From assembly GCA_025357915.1 (NCBI GenBank), contig JANYLH010000016.1, positions 1 through 64,000 on the forward strand: a stretch of DNA of 64,000 nucleotides, read 5' to 3'. Below, in pieces: positions 48,056-58,245 of this stretch; the first letter of the stretch is position 1, and each line of letters begins with the position of its first letter. This DNA comes from Gammaproteobacteria bacterium (GTDB taxonomy: Bacteria; Pseudomonadota; Gammaproteobacteria; Steroidobacterales; Steroidobacteraceae). The notes beneath the pieces were generated by a model. The model was not told where the DNA came from and did no database searches. It saw only the letters and a list, made by a program, of their open reading frames with translations. Both the position numbers and the translations under genes were made by a program.

Positions 48056-49341
48056 TGGCGTGGCTCCTGCAGCAATTCGCGCAGCATGACGAGCTCCGCC
48101 GCCACCATGGAGCGAAGCGTGGGCTCGAGCTCGGGTGCCCAGAGCGGAGAGTGCAGGTAGGGGAGCTTCCTGCCACTGGCCAGGGCTTCCGGGCTGACGG
48201 CACCGATGTGCAAGAGTACCGACGTCACGCCCGCGCGACCGTACTGCGAAAAGTCCTCGGCGCCCATCTGCTGGGGCATTTCGCGCGCGCTGTCGGGACC
48301 GAGCTGGCGCTGCAACGCCGCGACCAGCCGGGCGGTGGTGGCCGGATCGTTAAAGACAGTGTCGGCACTGTCGACGATCGTGAAGCGAGGCATCTGCGGT
48401 GCGTCCGCGGCCATCGCCTCCGCCTTCAGCTGCCGCTGGATCGAGGCGAGCACGTGTTCACGCACTGCTGCATCAAAGGTGCGCACCGTCATCAGCATCC
48501 GGACTTCGTCCGGGATGATGTTCGAGGCGGTGCCGCCATGAATGGCGCCTATTGTCACGACCGCGGGAGAAAGCGTGTTGGTCTCGCGCGAGACCACGGT
48601 CTGGATTCCCAGGATCGCACGCGCGGCGATCACGATCGGGTCGACCGCCAGATGGGGATAGGCACCGTGCCCACCGCGACCAAAGATGATGATCTCGATG
48701 GAATCAACGGCGGCGCGAAAGTAGCCGGCATGGAAACCGACCACCCCGGAGGGGAGCGACGGCTCGTCGTGCATCCCGAGCGCGAAATCCGGCTTGGGAA
48801 ATCGCGTGAACAGCCCGTCGGCCAGCATCGCCGCCGCACCGTTACCGAGCTCTTCTGCCGGCTGCCCGACCAGCATCAGCGTGCCGTGCCAACGCTCGCG
48901 CTGCTGGGCCATGATCTTCGCCGTGCCGTACCAGGCCGTCATGTGCAGGTCGTGGCCGCAGGCGTGCGCCAGGTGCACGGTCGCGCCCGCCGCATCCAGC
49001 GTGGTCACCGTGCTGGCAAAAGGCAGCCCGGTCTTCTCCTCGACGGGCAGCGCGTCAAGCTCCGTGCGCAACATCACGGTCGGGCCGGGCCCGTTGTGCA
49101 GCAACGCCACCAGGCCGGTTTTCCCGACGCCGGTGGTCACTTCGTAACCCAGTGCCCGCAGCCGCCCGGCCAGTGCCGCGGCCGTCCGGACCTCGTGAAA
49201 CCCGAGCTCCGGGTGCTGGTGCAGGTCCTTGTAGAGCGCTTCGAGCTCGGGCTCGAGCGCGGCCACTTCGGGAACTCCGGCACGCGCGGGCAACGCAGCC
49301 ACCGCGGCGAGGGCCAACCAGGCAAGCAGCCGAATTCTCAT
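48052..49341 (-). CDS. Exported M20-family amidohydrolase/peptidase
   Basis: Signal peptide; LYKDLHQHPELGFHEVRTAAALAGRLRALGYEVTTGVGKTGLVALLHNGPGPTVMLRTELDALPVEEKTGLPFAS; HACGHDLHMT. Confidence 0.93.
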   Translation of the reverse strand: MRIRLLAWLALAAVAALPARAGVPEVAALEPELEALYKDLHQHPELGFHEVRTAAALAGRLRALGYEVTTGVGKTGLVALLHNGPGPTVMLRTELDALPVEEKTGLPFASTVTTLDAAGATVHLAHACGHDLHMTAWYGTAKIMAQQRERWHGTLMLVGQPAEELGNGAAAMLADGLFTRFPKPDFALGMHDEPSLPSGVVGFHAGYFRAAVDSIEIIIFGRGGHGAYPHLAVDPIVIAARAILGIQTVVSRETNTLSPAVVTIGAIHGGTASNIIPDEVRMLMTVRTFDAAVREHVLASIQRQLKAEAMAADAPQMPRFTIVDSADTVFNDPATTARLVAALQRQLGPDSAREMPQQMGAEDFSQYGRAGVTSVLLHIGAVSPEALASGRKLPYLHSPLWAPELEPTLRSMVAAELVMLRELLQEPRQ

Positions 49342-50819
49342 CGCACACCCACCTGTCCACGCACTGACTCGATCAGGAGCCGGGAATCATAACCGGTACC
49401 GTCCTTGAACACGGTCTCAACGTTTTCGATATCGCTGATCTGTTTTGCCGGATCACCCTTGACGAGCACGAGGTTCGCGCGCTTGCCGACCGCCAGCGTA
49501 CCGATGTCCGCCTCGCGCCCCAGGTAGCGCGCGCCGTTTTCGGTTGCGACCTGGATCGCCTCGACCGGAGTGAAGCCGGCTTCGACCAGCAGCTCGATTT
49601 CCCGTTGATTGCCGAACCCGGGCACTACACCCCCGCTCCCGGTTGGGTCGGGGCCGGCCAGCAACAGGCCGCCGGCAGCCGCGAATGCGCGCTCGAAATC
49701 CATCTCCTTGCGAAACAGTGCAACGCTGGTCGCATCCGCCGGATCGAGCGAAGCGCGTTCGGTCAGGTAACTCTCGCGGGCGCCGGTCGACATGGCATCC
49801 AGCGAGCGACGCTGCGGCGGCGGCCGGCCTGGCACGTACAACTCGAACACCGGCAGCGTTGAGGTCACCGCGACGTGGTGTTCGACCAGCAGCCTGATCA
49901 GCGCGGTGACGTCCGCTCCGTCAATGGTGTGCGCCTGCCAGGACGCGTCGAGGTCGCGACCGCGCGGACACACGTCAGCTTTCTTGCCCGTCACGAACTC
50001 GGTGTCGGTGTAGACCGGGCCGTGCTCGAAATCGTCGATTCCCGCGGCCACCGCTTCGGGCCAGGTGACGGAACACAGGTGTCCGGTGATCTTCATGCCG
50101 CGCGCGTGGGCCGCGCCGGCGGCGGCAGCGAGTTCGTCGCGCGTGATGTTCATGTAGGCCTTGAACGAGGTCATGCCCGATTCCGCCCAGAACGCGACGA
50201 AGCGGCGCGCATCCTCGGCGCCCTTGAGTTCACGCATCTGCGCGAACGGCGTCGGCCCACCCTCCAGGTACGGTGCGGTCAGATCGACATCGGGGCCGGG
50301 CATCAGCCCGGCCCCGATGCGATCGTGCACCTTGATGTCGGTGTAAGGCTCGACGCTGCCGGTGGTCCGAAGCGTGGTGACGCCACCGGCGAGATACAGG
50401 CGCGGCGCCGTGTAGGCAATCTCATTGGCCTGGAATCCGGGTTCGAAGCTCTTGCCGTCGCCGCGCTGCACCGCATTCGAGGCGGAGTAGTAGAAGTGAT
50501 CGTGCATGCTGACGAGCCCCGGCAGCACGGTGTAGCCGGCGTAATCGTGCACCTCGGCGCCTGCAGGCACGGCCGTGCCCGACGCGGGTCCGATCGCCGT
50601 GATGCGTCCGTTTGCGAACACCACGGTCTGGTCGGCGCGTGGCGCGGCGCCCGTGCCGTCGATGACGCTCACATGCCGCAGCGCTAAAGTCGGCGCCGAG
50701 AGGGTCACGTACGGCATGACTTCAGGCCCCGGAGCCGCCAGGGCGCAGCCGTCTGTGGCCCAGGCCGCGGCTGCAGTTGTGACCGCGATCAGCGCGGTGT
50801 TCTTCCACTGTCTGTGCAT
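49338..50819 (-). CDS. Exported amidohydrolase (imidazolonepropionase-like, metal-dependent hydrolase)
   Basis: Signal peptide; LALRHVSVIDGTGAAPRADQTVVFANGRITAIGPA...VLPGLVSMHDHFYYS; C-terminal ARYLGREADIGTLAVGKRANLVLVKGDP. Confidence 0.93.
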   Translation of the reverse strand: MHRQWKNTALIAVTTAAAAWATDGCALAAPGPEVMPYVTLSAPTLALRHVSVIDGTGAAPRADQTVVFANGRITAIGPASGTAVPAGAEVHDYAGYTVLPGLVSMHDHFYYSASNAVQRGDGKSFEPGFQANEIAYTAPRLYLAGGVTTLRTTGSVEPYTDIKVHDRIGAGLMPGPDVDLTAPYLEGGPTPFAQMRELKGAEDARRFVAFWAESGMTSFKAYMNITRDELAAAAGAAHARGMKITGHLCSVTWPEAVAAGIDDFEHGPVYTDTEFVTGKKADVCPRGRDLDASWQAHTIDGADVTALIRLLVEHHVAVTSTLPVFELYVPGRPPPQRRSLDAMSTGARESYLTERASLDPADATSVALFRKEMDFERAFAAAGGLLLAGPDPTGSGGVVPGFGNQREIELLVEAGFTPVEAIQVATENGARYLGREADIGTLAVGKRANLVLVKGDPAKQISDIENVETVFKDGTGYDSRLLIESVRGQVGVR

Positions 50820-50913
50820 CAGCCGCTTCCCCGGCTCGGGTCGTCTTGGCCCGGAGCGAACATCCTCGGGGCGCGAATCGGTACATGTACTCCGTTACAG
50901 GTAACGCGCGAAT

Positions 50914-52020
50914 TCACTGCAGTCCCGCCCCCGTCGTCAGATAGACCGCGAAGGTGCCGAGCCAATGGCCGCCCTCATAGTACTCGCCGGTCACGGCCGG
51001 GAGCGCCGCGTCGCGATGGCGCGCGGCCGCTGCCAGCAGTGCACCAGCGCGGTAGTCGCCCGGCGCAAGCCCGTGCGCGATGCCCTCCAGCATCCACGCC
51101 CGGCTCAGGTTCAGGCCGTCCAGATGCGCGAGCTTCGGATCGGACCGGTCGGTGACCACGGCGGGCATGAGCCAGGGTGCGCTGGCACGCCGTGGAATGC
51201 CGGGCAGGAACGCCGACAACCAGCGGCCAAAAGCTTCATGGTCCAGCACACGGCGCATGAAATCCGCTTCGGCGAGGCAGGGTGAGAGAAAATCCTCCCC
51301 GGAAGGCTCGTAGTTCAGTGGGCAATCGCGATCGCCGTAATAAAACCGCGCGGCAGCATCGGTGAGCGCGAGGCGCATCTGCGCGTCGCCGGCGACGCCC
51401 GCCCAATCCCAGATCAACCCGAAGGCGAACGCGGTCTGATCGTGTTCGCCGAAGCGGATCGGATAGTGGAGTCTGGGCAGCCAGCTTTGCACTCGTGCGG
51501 CCGCCTCCAACTCCAGTGGGCGCAGCGCCTCCAGCCCCTGTTGCGCCTGCGGGTCGTGCCACTGGCGCAGTTCCGCGCACAGCTGCAGGAGCCAGGCAAG
51601 TCCATAGGGACGCTCGAACGAAGCGCGGTCAGCGCGCCGCAGGTAGGCCACTTCGCCGGCGATGTTCCCCACGGTGAGACTGCGCGCCACTGCCGCGCGC
51701 GCCGCCGGAGCGAACGGCGCATCTGGAAACAGGCGCAGCAAGCGCACCAGCAGCCAGTGACCATGGACGTCCGAGTGCCAGTCGAGGCAACCGTAGAACG
51801 CCGGCGTGAGTTCATGCGGCGGCCGCGCGTCGGCGTCGCTGTCCAGCGTGTGGCTGACGTGGTTGGGATATTCCTCGTGCAGGCACTTGAGCGCGAGGTT
51901 GGCAAAACGCACCGCAGCGGCAGCGTCGAGCGGCTGGCCGGCGGGCGCGCTTGCCGCAAAAGCGGTAACCGGACACACCGCAAGCGTGAGCAGCATCACA
52001 GTGCGGACGACTCGACGCAT
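50914..52020 (-). CDS. DUF2891 family exported protein
   Basis: Signal peptide; FANLALKCLHEEYPNHVSHTLDSDADARPPHELTPAFYGCLDWHSDVHGHWLLVRLLRLFPDAPF; SPCLAEADFMRRVL. Confidence 0.87.
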   Translation of the reverse strand: MRRVVRTVMLLTLAVCPVTAFAASAPAGQPLDAAAAVRFANLALKCLHEEYPNHVSHTLDSDADARPPHELTPAFYGCLDWHSDVHGHWLLVRLLRLFPDAPFAPAARAAVARSLTVGNIAGEVAYLRRADRASFERPYGLAWLLQLCAELRQWHDPQAQQGLEALRPLELEAAARVQSWLPRLHYPIRFGEHDQTAFAFGLIWDWAGVAGDAQMRLALTDAAARFYYGDRDCPLNYEPSGEDFLSPCLAEADFMRRVLDHEAFGRWLSAFLPGIPRRASAPWLMPAVVTDRSDPKLAHLDGLNLSRAWMLEGIAHGLAPGDYRAGALLAAAARHRDAALPAVTGEYYEGGHWLGTFAVYLTTGAGLQ

Positions 52021-52170
52021 CAGCAGCCCCCGTTGGTTCGTGCCAGGAGGCATTGTGCAGCATATGACCCGAGCGTCGATAGTTTCCAGCGCCCAGTCAC
52101 TGGCCGCCAGCGGCACACTGTGCGAGGCTTCACCCTTGCGGCCAACGCCTTGGGTACAGGTTTCCGATTC

Positions 52171-53625
52171 ATGAAGATGGACTCCCGGCAGAACGGCGAC
52201 GCGGGGCTGCGCCGCGCACTCGGCACCTTCGACCTGGTGCTGCTCAACATCGCGGCCATCGTCGGCCTGCGCTGGCTGTCGACCGCCGCACAACTCGGGC
52301 CAGCCAGCCTGACCCTTTGGGTGATCGCCTTCCTGGTGTTCTTCATCCCGTCCGCGCTGACTGTCCAGGAACTCAGTTCGCGCATTCCGCATGTGGGTGG
52401 CCTGTATCGCTGGACGCAGGCGGCCTTCGGCGACACGCATGGGTTCCTCGCCGGCTGGGCCTACTGGATCTCGAACCTGGTGTATTTTCCCGCCATATTG
52501 TTGTTCGTGTCCGGGATCGTGCTGCATGTCGCCGGGCGCTCCTGGTGGTCGCTGGCCGAGAGCCCGCTCTACAACGGTCTGTTCTGCCTGGGGCTCCTGT
52601 GGTCGGTCACGCTGCTGAACATACTCGGCCTCCGGCGCGCCAAGTGGCTGCAGAATATCGGCGGCCTGGCCTCGATCGCCGTGGCCGCGCAGGTGCTGAT
52701 CGGCGGGGCTATCGCCTGGTGGCGCTTTGGCTCCGCGACACCGATCCACACCGCGAACCTGGTGCCGCGGCTGGATTCACTGGCGACGCTCAACACCTTC
52801 GCGATCCTCGTGCTTGCCTTCGTGGGCCTTGAGCTCGGCCCGATCCTCGGTGATGAAATCAGGAATTCGGCGCGCTCCATCCGGCGCGCGATCCTCATCT
52901 CCGGGGTGATGATCACGCTGACCTACGTCGCCGGCACGTTCGCGCTGCTGGTGGCGCTGCCGCCCGGCCAGATTGGGCTGATCAGCGGTATTCCCGAAGC
53001 GATGGAGGCCATCGGAGTGCGCATCGGCATGCCATCCTTCGGCATGGTGGCCGCCGCCCTGCTCACGCTTACCAGCGCCGGGGGCCTGGGCGCCTGGATC
53101 ACCGGCACCGCGCGCCTGCCGTTCGTCATGGGACTTGGCCACTACCTGCCAGGACGCCTGGGGTCGATCCATCCGCGCTACGGCACGCCGCACGTGGCCC
53201 TGCTGGTGCAGGCCGCGGCGACCTCCGTGGTGCTGCTCGGGGCCATTTCCGGCTCCACGGTCCACGAAGCCTACGTGCTGCTGATCGACATGACTGCGGC
53301 GCTCAGCTGCGCCGTCTGGGTCTATATTTTCGCTGCACTGCCCGTCCTGCGTCGCCGCGCCGCCGGTGCCGACGCGGGCGTGGCGTTGGTTCCCGGCGGA
53401 CCCGGCGTCGGCTGGCTCATTGCCGGTGTGGGCATGGTGGCTACGACTTTCGCCACGATCGTGTCGCTGATCCCGCCCGCGGGCAGTGCACACCCGACCC
53501 TGTTCATCATCAAGGGAGCGGGCGGCTGCGTGCTGGTATTTGCGGTCGGGCTCCTGCTGTGCGTGCGCGGCCAGGCGCGGATGCAGCAGGCCAGGGTGGT
53601 TGCGGGGGGCGCGGCCGGGGGGTGA
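52171..53625 (+). CDS. APC family amino-acid permease
   Basis: 12-TM-like; RALGTFDLVLLNIAAIVGLRWLSTAAQLGPASLTLWVIAFLVFFIPSALTVQELSSRIPHVGGLYRWTQAAFGD. Confidence 0.92.
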   Translation: MKMDSRQNGDAGLRRALGTFDLVLLNIAAIVGLRWLSTAAQLGPASLTLWVIAFLVFFIPSALTVQELSSRIPHVGGLYRWTQAAFGDTHGFLAGWAYWISNLVYFPAILLFVSGIVLHVAGRSWWSLAESPLYNGLFCLGLLWSVTLLNILGLRRAKWLQNIGGLASIAVAAQVLIGGAIAWWRFGSATPIHTANLVPRLDSLATLNTFAILVLAFVGLELGPILGDEIRNSARSIRRAILISGVMITLTYVAGTFALLVALPPGQIGLISGIPEAMEAIGVRIGMPSFGMVAAALLTLTSAGGLGAWITGTARLPFVMGLGHYLPGRLGSIHPRYGTPHVALLVQAAATSVVLLGAISGSTVHEAYVLLIDMTAALSCAVWVYIFAALPVLRRRAAGADAGVALVPGGPGVGWLIAGVGMVATTFATIVSLIPPAGSAHPTLFIIKGAGGCVLVFAVGLLLCVRGQARMQQARVVAGGAAGG

Positions 53626-53681
53626 TTGGGCAGCAAGACCCGGGGTGTCAGCCCGCGGGCGTTGGGCTAAAGTCCGCAGCC

Positions 53682-54797
53682 ATGAACGGACAGCAGATCA
53701 CTCCCATGAAATCCAGGGTCAGAGGCGTGGCTGGCGGCGGCGCGGCGCGCGAGCACGATCCGCGTTGGGCGGCGATCGTGGCGCGCGATGCCAGCCAGGA
53801 TGGCCAGTTCTTCTATTCGGTCAGGACGACCGGGGTCTATTGCCGGCCCTCCTGCGCCGCGCGCCGCGCCCGGCCCGAGAACGTCGCGTTCCATGGCAGC
53901 GCTGACGCGGCCGAAGCGGCGGGGTTCCGCGCCTGCAAGCGCTGCAAGCCGCGCCAGGCTTCCCTTGCCGACACGCGCGCCGCCACCATGGCGCGCATCT
54001 GCCGGTTCATCGAAGCCGCGGGGGAGCCGCCGAGTCTGGCCGCGCTGGCACGTCAGGCCGGCATGAGTCCCTATCATTTCCACCGGGTGTTCAAGGCCAC
54101 TGTGGGACTGAGCCCCCGGGCCTACGCGCTGGCCCAGAGGACGCGGCGGGTGCGCGGCGAACTGCGGCGCGCCGGCACCGTTACCCAGGCGATGCTCGAT
54201 GCCGGCTTCAATTCCGGCGCACGTTTCTATGCCGCCTCCGACCAGATGCTGGGCATGACGCCGCGGGCATTCCGCGCCGGCGGCGCGGATACCGAGATCC
54301 GTTTTGCAGTGGGCGATTGCTCGTTGGGTTCGGTGTTGGTCGCGCAGAGCGCGAGGGGCATCTGCGCCATCCTGCTGGGTAATGAGCCCGAGGCGCTCGT
54401 GCGGGATCTGCGCGCGCGCTTTCCACGCGCCAACCTGCTGGAAGGCGATGCCCGGTTCGAGCGCCGCGTGGCCGAAGTCGTACGCTTCGTCGACTCGCCG
54501 GCGATCGGGCTGAAGCTCCCGCTCGACGTGCGCGGCACGGCCTTCCAGCAGCGGGTCTGGCAGGCGCTGCGGAAAATACCTGCCGGCGCCACCAGCAGCT
54601 ACGCCGAGATCGCCAAACGCATCGGCGCACCGAAGGCGGCTCGCGCCGTCGCACAGGCCTGCGCCGCGAACGCGCTCGCCGTGGCGATTCCCTGTCACCG
54701 CGTGGTACGGCGCGATGGTGCGCTGTCCGGATATCGTTGGGGCGTCGAGCGCAAACGCGCTCTGCTCGAGCGCGAGCGCGAGCGAGAGAGCGCCTGA
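53682..54797 (+). CDS. ada: Bifunctional DNA-binding transcriptional regulator / O6-methylguanine-DNA methyltransferase Ada
   Basis: FFYSVRTTGVYCRPSCAARRARPENV...CKRCKP zinc domain; AraC HTH; AVAIPCHRVVRRDGALSGYRWGVERKRALLERE. Confidence 0.95.
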   Translation: MNGQQITPMKSRVRGVAGGGAAREHDPRWAAIVARDASQDGQFFYSVRTTGVYCRPSCAARRARPENVAFHGSADAAEAAGFRACKRCKPRQASLADTRAATMARICRFIEAAGEPPSLAALARQAGMSPYHFHRVFKATVGLSPRAYALAQRTRRVRGELRRAGTVTQAMLDAGFNSGARFYAASDQMLGMTPRAFRAGGADTEIRFAVGDCSLGSVLVAQSARGICAILLGNEPEALVRDLRARFPRANLLEGDARFERRVAEVVRFVDSPAIGLKLPLDVRGTAFQQRVWQALRKIPAGATSSYAEIAKRIGAPKAARAVAQACAANALAVAIPCHRVVRRDGALSGYRWGVERKRALLERERERESA

Positions 54798-54814
54798 GGC
54801 CGGTCAGGCGACTC

Positions 54815-55699
54815 ATGGTGCTGGGCTCGAGCCTGCTGCTGGCGCTGGCGAGCCACGCGGCCGAGCGCCGCACCGCCGCGCCGCTCCCAACGATGGCGCC
54901 GCCGCGCCCCGCTGACCGCATCCTGGTCATCGCGCCGCACCCGGACGACGAGACGCTGTGCTGCGGCGGCTACCTGCTGCGTGCCGTGGCGGCCGGCGCG
55001 ACCGTCGGCGTGGTGTGGGTTACCGCGGGCGACAGCTTCGAGATCGACGCCATCGTCACCGAACGGACGCTGCGCCCGAAGGGTGCCGGGCTGGAGAAAC
55101 TCGGCGTGCGACGCATGGCCGAAGCGCATGCCGCGGCGGACAGCCTGGGCGTGGCGCGGCGACACCAGTACCTGCTCGGGTTCCCGGACCGTGATATACG
55201 CGCGCTCCTGCAAGACGCCTCACGCACACCGCTCCGTTCCCGCTATACGGGCGTCAGCGCCGTCCCCTATGCGGACGCCCTGCATCCAGGCAGCGCCTAC
55301 ACTGGCGCGAGCCTGCGCCGGAACCTCCAGGACGTCATCGAGCAATTCGCCCCGACGATCGTGCTGGCGGCGGCGCCGCAGGACCGGCATCCCGATCACA
55401 GTGCGAGCGGTGCGCTGGCGCTGGCACTGGTGCGCGAGCGCGCGCCCAGGGCCCGCGTGTATTACTGGATCGTGCACGCTGGGCACAAGTGGCCCGCGCC
55501 GCGCGGTCTGCACCGGGAGCTGCCGATGCGACCGCCGGCGAACGCCGGTGAGCTGGCGTGGGAAGAGCAGGCGCTGAGCGACGTGCAGGTAGCCGGAAAA
55601 CTGACTGCGCTCGGCAAGCACCGTACACAGTTGCGCGTAATGAGCCGCTTCCTCAACGCCTTTGTACGCAGCAGCGAGCTTTACGCGCCCGCACCCTGA
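54815..55699 (+). CDS. PIG-L/LmbE-family deacetylase
   Basis: RILVIAPHPDDETLCCGGYLLRAVAAGATVGVVWVTAGDSFE; DRHPDHSASGALALALV. Start uncertain. Confidence 0.92.
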   Translation: MVLGSSLLLALASHAAERRTAAPLPTMAPPRPADRILVIAPHPDDETLCCGGYLLRAVAAGATVGVVWVTAGDSFEIDAIVTERTLRPKGAGLEKLGVRRMAEAHAAADSLGVARRHQYLLGFPDRDIRALLQDASRTPLRSRYTGVSAVPYADALHPGSAYTGASLRRNLQDVIEQFAPTIVLAAAPQDRHPDHSASGALALALVRERAPRARVYYWIVHAGHKWPAPRGLHRELPMRPPANAGELAWEEQALSDVQVAGKLTALGKHRTQLRVMSRFLNAFVRSSELYAPAP

Positions 55700-55712
55700 G
55701 GCACCAGCGCCC

Positions 55713-58013
55713 TCAGGCGGCGATCGCCAGTGGGGCCGGCCGGCCCAGCGCGTAGCCCTGCAGGTAATCGACCCCGATCGCGCGTGCCGCGTCGGCCGAG
55801 GCTTGGTCCTCGACCTGCTCGGCGATCACCTTGAAATTGAGCGTGCGCGCCAGCTTGATCATCGCCGTGACCATCGCCTGGTTGACGGTATCGCGCGCCA
55901 GGTTGCGCATGAACGAGCCGTCGATCTTGAGGAAATCGACGGCCAGGAGCTTCAGTTTCGAGAACGAACCGAGGCCACTGCCAAAATCATCGAGCGCGAA
56001 GCGGCAGCCCATGCCGTGCAGCACGCCGATGAAGCGGCGCGCGTGCTCGAGGTTGGCGATCACGGCGCTCTCGGCGATCTCGAAGCACACCTGGGCCGGA
56101 TTGGCGCCCGTGGCGTCAAAGCACTCCACCACGAATTCGAGGAACTGCACATCGGCAAGGGTTTGCCCGGAAATGTTGATGCCAATGCTGCGGTTCGGCG
56201 GCAGCGCGATCGCGCCGCGGCCAAGCGCGTCGAAGGTCGTCTGCACGATCTGGCGGTCGATCAGCCCCATGAGCCGGTAGCGCTCGGCCGCCTGCAGGAA
56301 ATCCGCCGTCGAAACCTGTTCGCCCGCGTCGTTGCGCAGGCGCACCAGCACTTCCATCGCCGGACCGGCATCGCCGTCGCCATAGGCGGCGACGATCGGC
56401 TGGCAGTACAGCTCAAAGCGGTGTTCCTTGAGCGCGGCCTGGAGCAGTTGCAGCCAGTGAATCTCGCCACTCTTGCGCGCGTACTCTTCATCGCGCGCTG
56501 AGTACACCGTGACATGGCCGCCCTGGCGCTTGGCCTGGTAGCAGGCGGAATCGGCGGCCGCGAGCACTTCCTCGATGCTGGCCGACTCCTTCGAGATTTC
56601 CACCAAGCCGATGCTGGCGCCAACATTGAAGATACGGTCGCGCCATATGAAGCGATGGTCGCCGACGCGGCGGCAGACTTCATCGGCGATCTGTCGCGCC
56701 TTGTCGAGCGGGCAACCCATCAGCAGCATGCCAAACTCGTCGCCGCCGAGGCGCCCGACGGTGTCCGAGTCGCGCACCCCGCCGCGCACCAGCTTGGCGA
56801 TATCGCGCAGCAGGCTGTCGCCAGCCTGGTGGCCGCTGGTGTCGTTGATCGCCTTGAAGCGGTCCAGGTCGAGGTAACACAGCACGTGATTGCCATCGCC
56901 CCGGCGCGCGGCCTCGACCGCCTCCTGCAGCCGGCGCTCGAACTCACGGCGGTTCACCAGGCCGGTGAGCGCGTCATGCGCGGCCTGGTAGGAAATCTGG
57001 CGCGTCAGGCCGCGCGACTCGGTGACGTCGTGCAGCAGCAGCACGGCGCCGGTGATGTCACCGACTTCGTCCCGGAGCGGCGCTGCGGTCACTTCGACCA
57101 GGCGCTCGGCGTCGCCCTGACCCATCACCAGCGGCCGGCGGCCGAGGTTCACCGGTGTTCCCGCGGACAGGGCCTGATGAACGGGCTCGATGAGGAGCTT
57201 GCGGTCGGGCTCGTTGGCGTTGCGCGCCAGCTCCTCGAGCGCGAGGCCCTGCGCCGAGTCAGCCGGCACCGCAAGGAGCGCCGCGGCCGCGGGGTTGAGG
57301 TAATCCACGCGGCCGTGCAGATCGACGGTCACCACGGCGCCAGGCATCGACTCGAGCGCGGCGCGAGCACGCGAACGCATGGCGGGCGGTACGCCCAGCG
57401 CGGCCACGGTCTGGGTCGGCAACACTTCCACGCCCACGATCAGCAGTGCGCGCTGGCCTGCGTGATCCACCGGCCAGGCGCTGAGCTCGAGCCGCGCATG
57501 CTGGCCCTGGAGGCCCAGCAGGTCGACTTCATAGCGTGACGCGGCGGCCTCGCCCGCCAGGCGGTGGCGGATGTTTTCTCCGACCAGTTCGGTGTATTCA
57601 GGAGGCACCAGGTCCTCGAGCCGTCGCCCGATGAGCTCGGCCGGCTGTGCGCCGATCAGGGCGGCGAATTGCGGATTGGCGTAGAGGATGCCAGTCCGGC
57701 CGTGTATCAGCACGGCCTCGTGCAGGCGATCGCCGAGCTCAGTCAGCGGGGCCGGCGCCGCCGGCTGTGACTCAGGCGCCGCGGTGGCGGCACGCGTGAG
57801 CAGATGATTGGCAACCGTCACCAGCGCCGCAACCTCGCGCTGGTCGGTCGCCAGTTCGATGCGGCCGCGAAGCGAGCCGCCCACGGCGATGCCATGGAGC
57901 TGGCGCGTTACTTCCTCGAGCGCACCGCGCTGGCGGCGCTGCATCGCATACAGCACCAGCAGCGCCACCGCAAGCAGGGCGAACAACAGGCAAAATAGCG
58001 CCAGGATCGACAT
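55713..58013 (-). CDS. Membrane PAS-GGDEF-EAL cyclic-di-GMP protein
   Basis: N-terminal TM; PAS-like (AVLIHGRTGILYANPQFAALIGAQPAELIGRRLEDLVPPEY); RDSDTVGRLGGDEFGMLL (I-site plus GGDEF); EVLVRL in the EAL position, FALDDFGSGLGSFSKL, GYALGRP. Confidence 0.95.
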   Translation of the reverse strand: MSILALFCLLFALLAVALLVLYAMQRRQRGALEEVTRQLHGIAVGGSLRGRIELATDQREVAALVTVANHLLTRAATAAPESQPAAPAPLTELGDRLHEAVLIHGRTGILYANPQFAALIGAQPAELIGRRLEDLVPPEYTELVGENIRHRLAGEAAASRYEVDLLGLQGQHARLELSAWPVDHAGQRALLIVGVEVLPTQTVAALGVPPAMRSRARAALESMPGAVVTVDLHGRVDYLNPAAAALLAVPADSAQGLALEELARNANEPDRKLLIEPVHQALSAGTPVNLGRRPLVMGQGDAERLVEVTAAPLRDEVGDITGAVLLLHDVTESRGLTRQISYQAAHDALTGLVNRREFERRLQEAVEAARRGDGNHVLCYLDLDRFKAINDTSGHQAGDSLLRDIAKLVRGGVRDSDTVGRLGGDEFGMLLMGCPLDKARQIADEVCRRVGDHRFIWRDRIFNVGASIGLVEISKESASIEEVLAAADSACYQAKRQGGHVTVYSARDEEYARKSGEIHWLQLLQAALKEHRFELYCQPIVAAYGDGDAGPAMEVLVRLRNDAGEQVSTADFLQAAERYRLMGLIDRQIVQTTFDALGRGAIALPPNRSIGINISGQTLADVQFLEFVVECFDATGANPAQVCFEIAESAVIANLEHARRFIGVLHGMGCRFALDDFGSGLGSFSKLKLLAVDFLKIDGSFMRNLARDTVNQAMVTAMIKLARTLNFKVIAEQVEDQASADAARAIGVDYLQGYALGRPAPLAIAA

Positions 58014-58245
58014 GAAGTTGCGGCGGTTCCCTCTTTGATATTGGCTGCGCCACCGCCTGGCGGTGCGCCGCATGATTAGTGCTTGCAGCATAGCCCAGCG
58101 GGTGGTCGCACCGGAGGGCGAATTCACCATATGATGAGGACTTTATTGCGCCCGGCAGGCGGATTTTCCTGCTGCAGCGCGCGCCGTCGGCAAGCGGGCG
58201 GCGACGCCCGTGCATTAAGTTAACCTTGGTATCATTGCAACCCAC

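Noticed and set aside
50914-52749. 611-aa - strand ORF containing DUF2891
   Set aside because: N-terminal 240 aa are antisense to the APC permease; a clear signal peptide begins at 52020.
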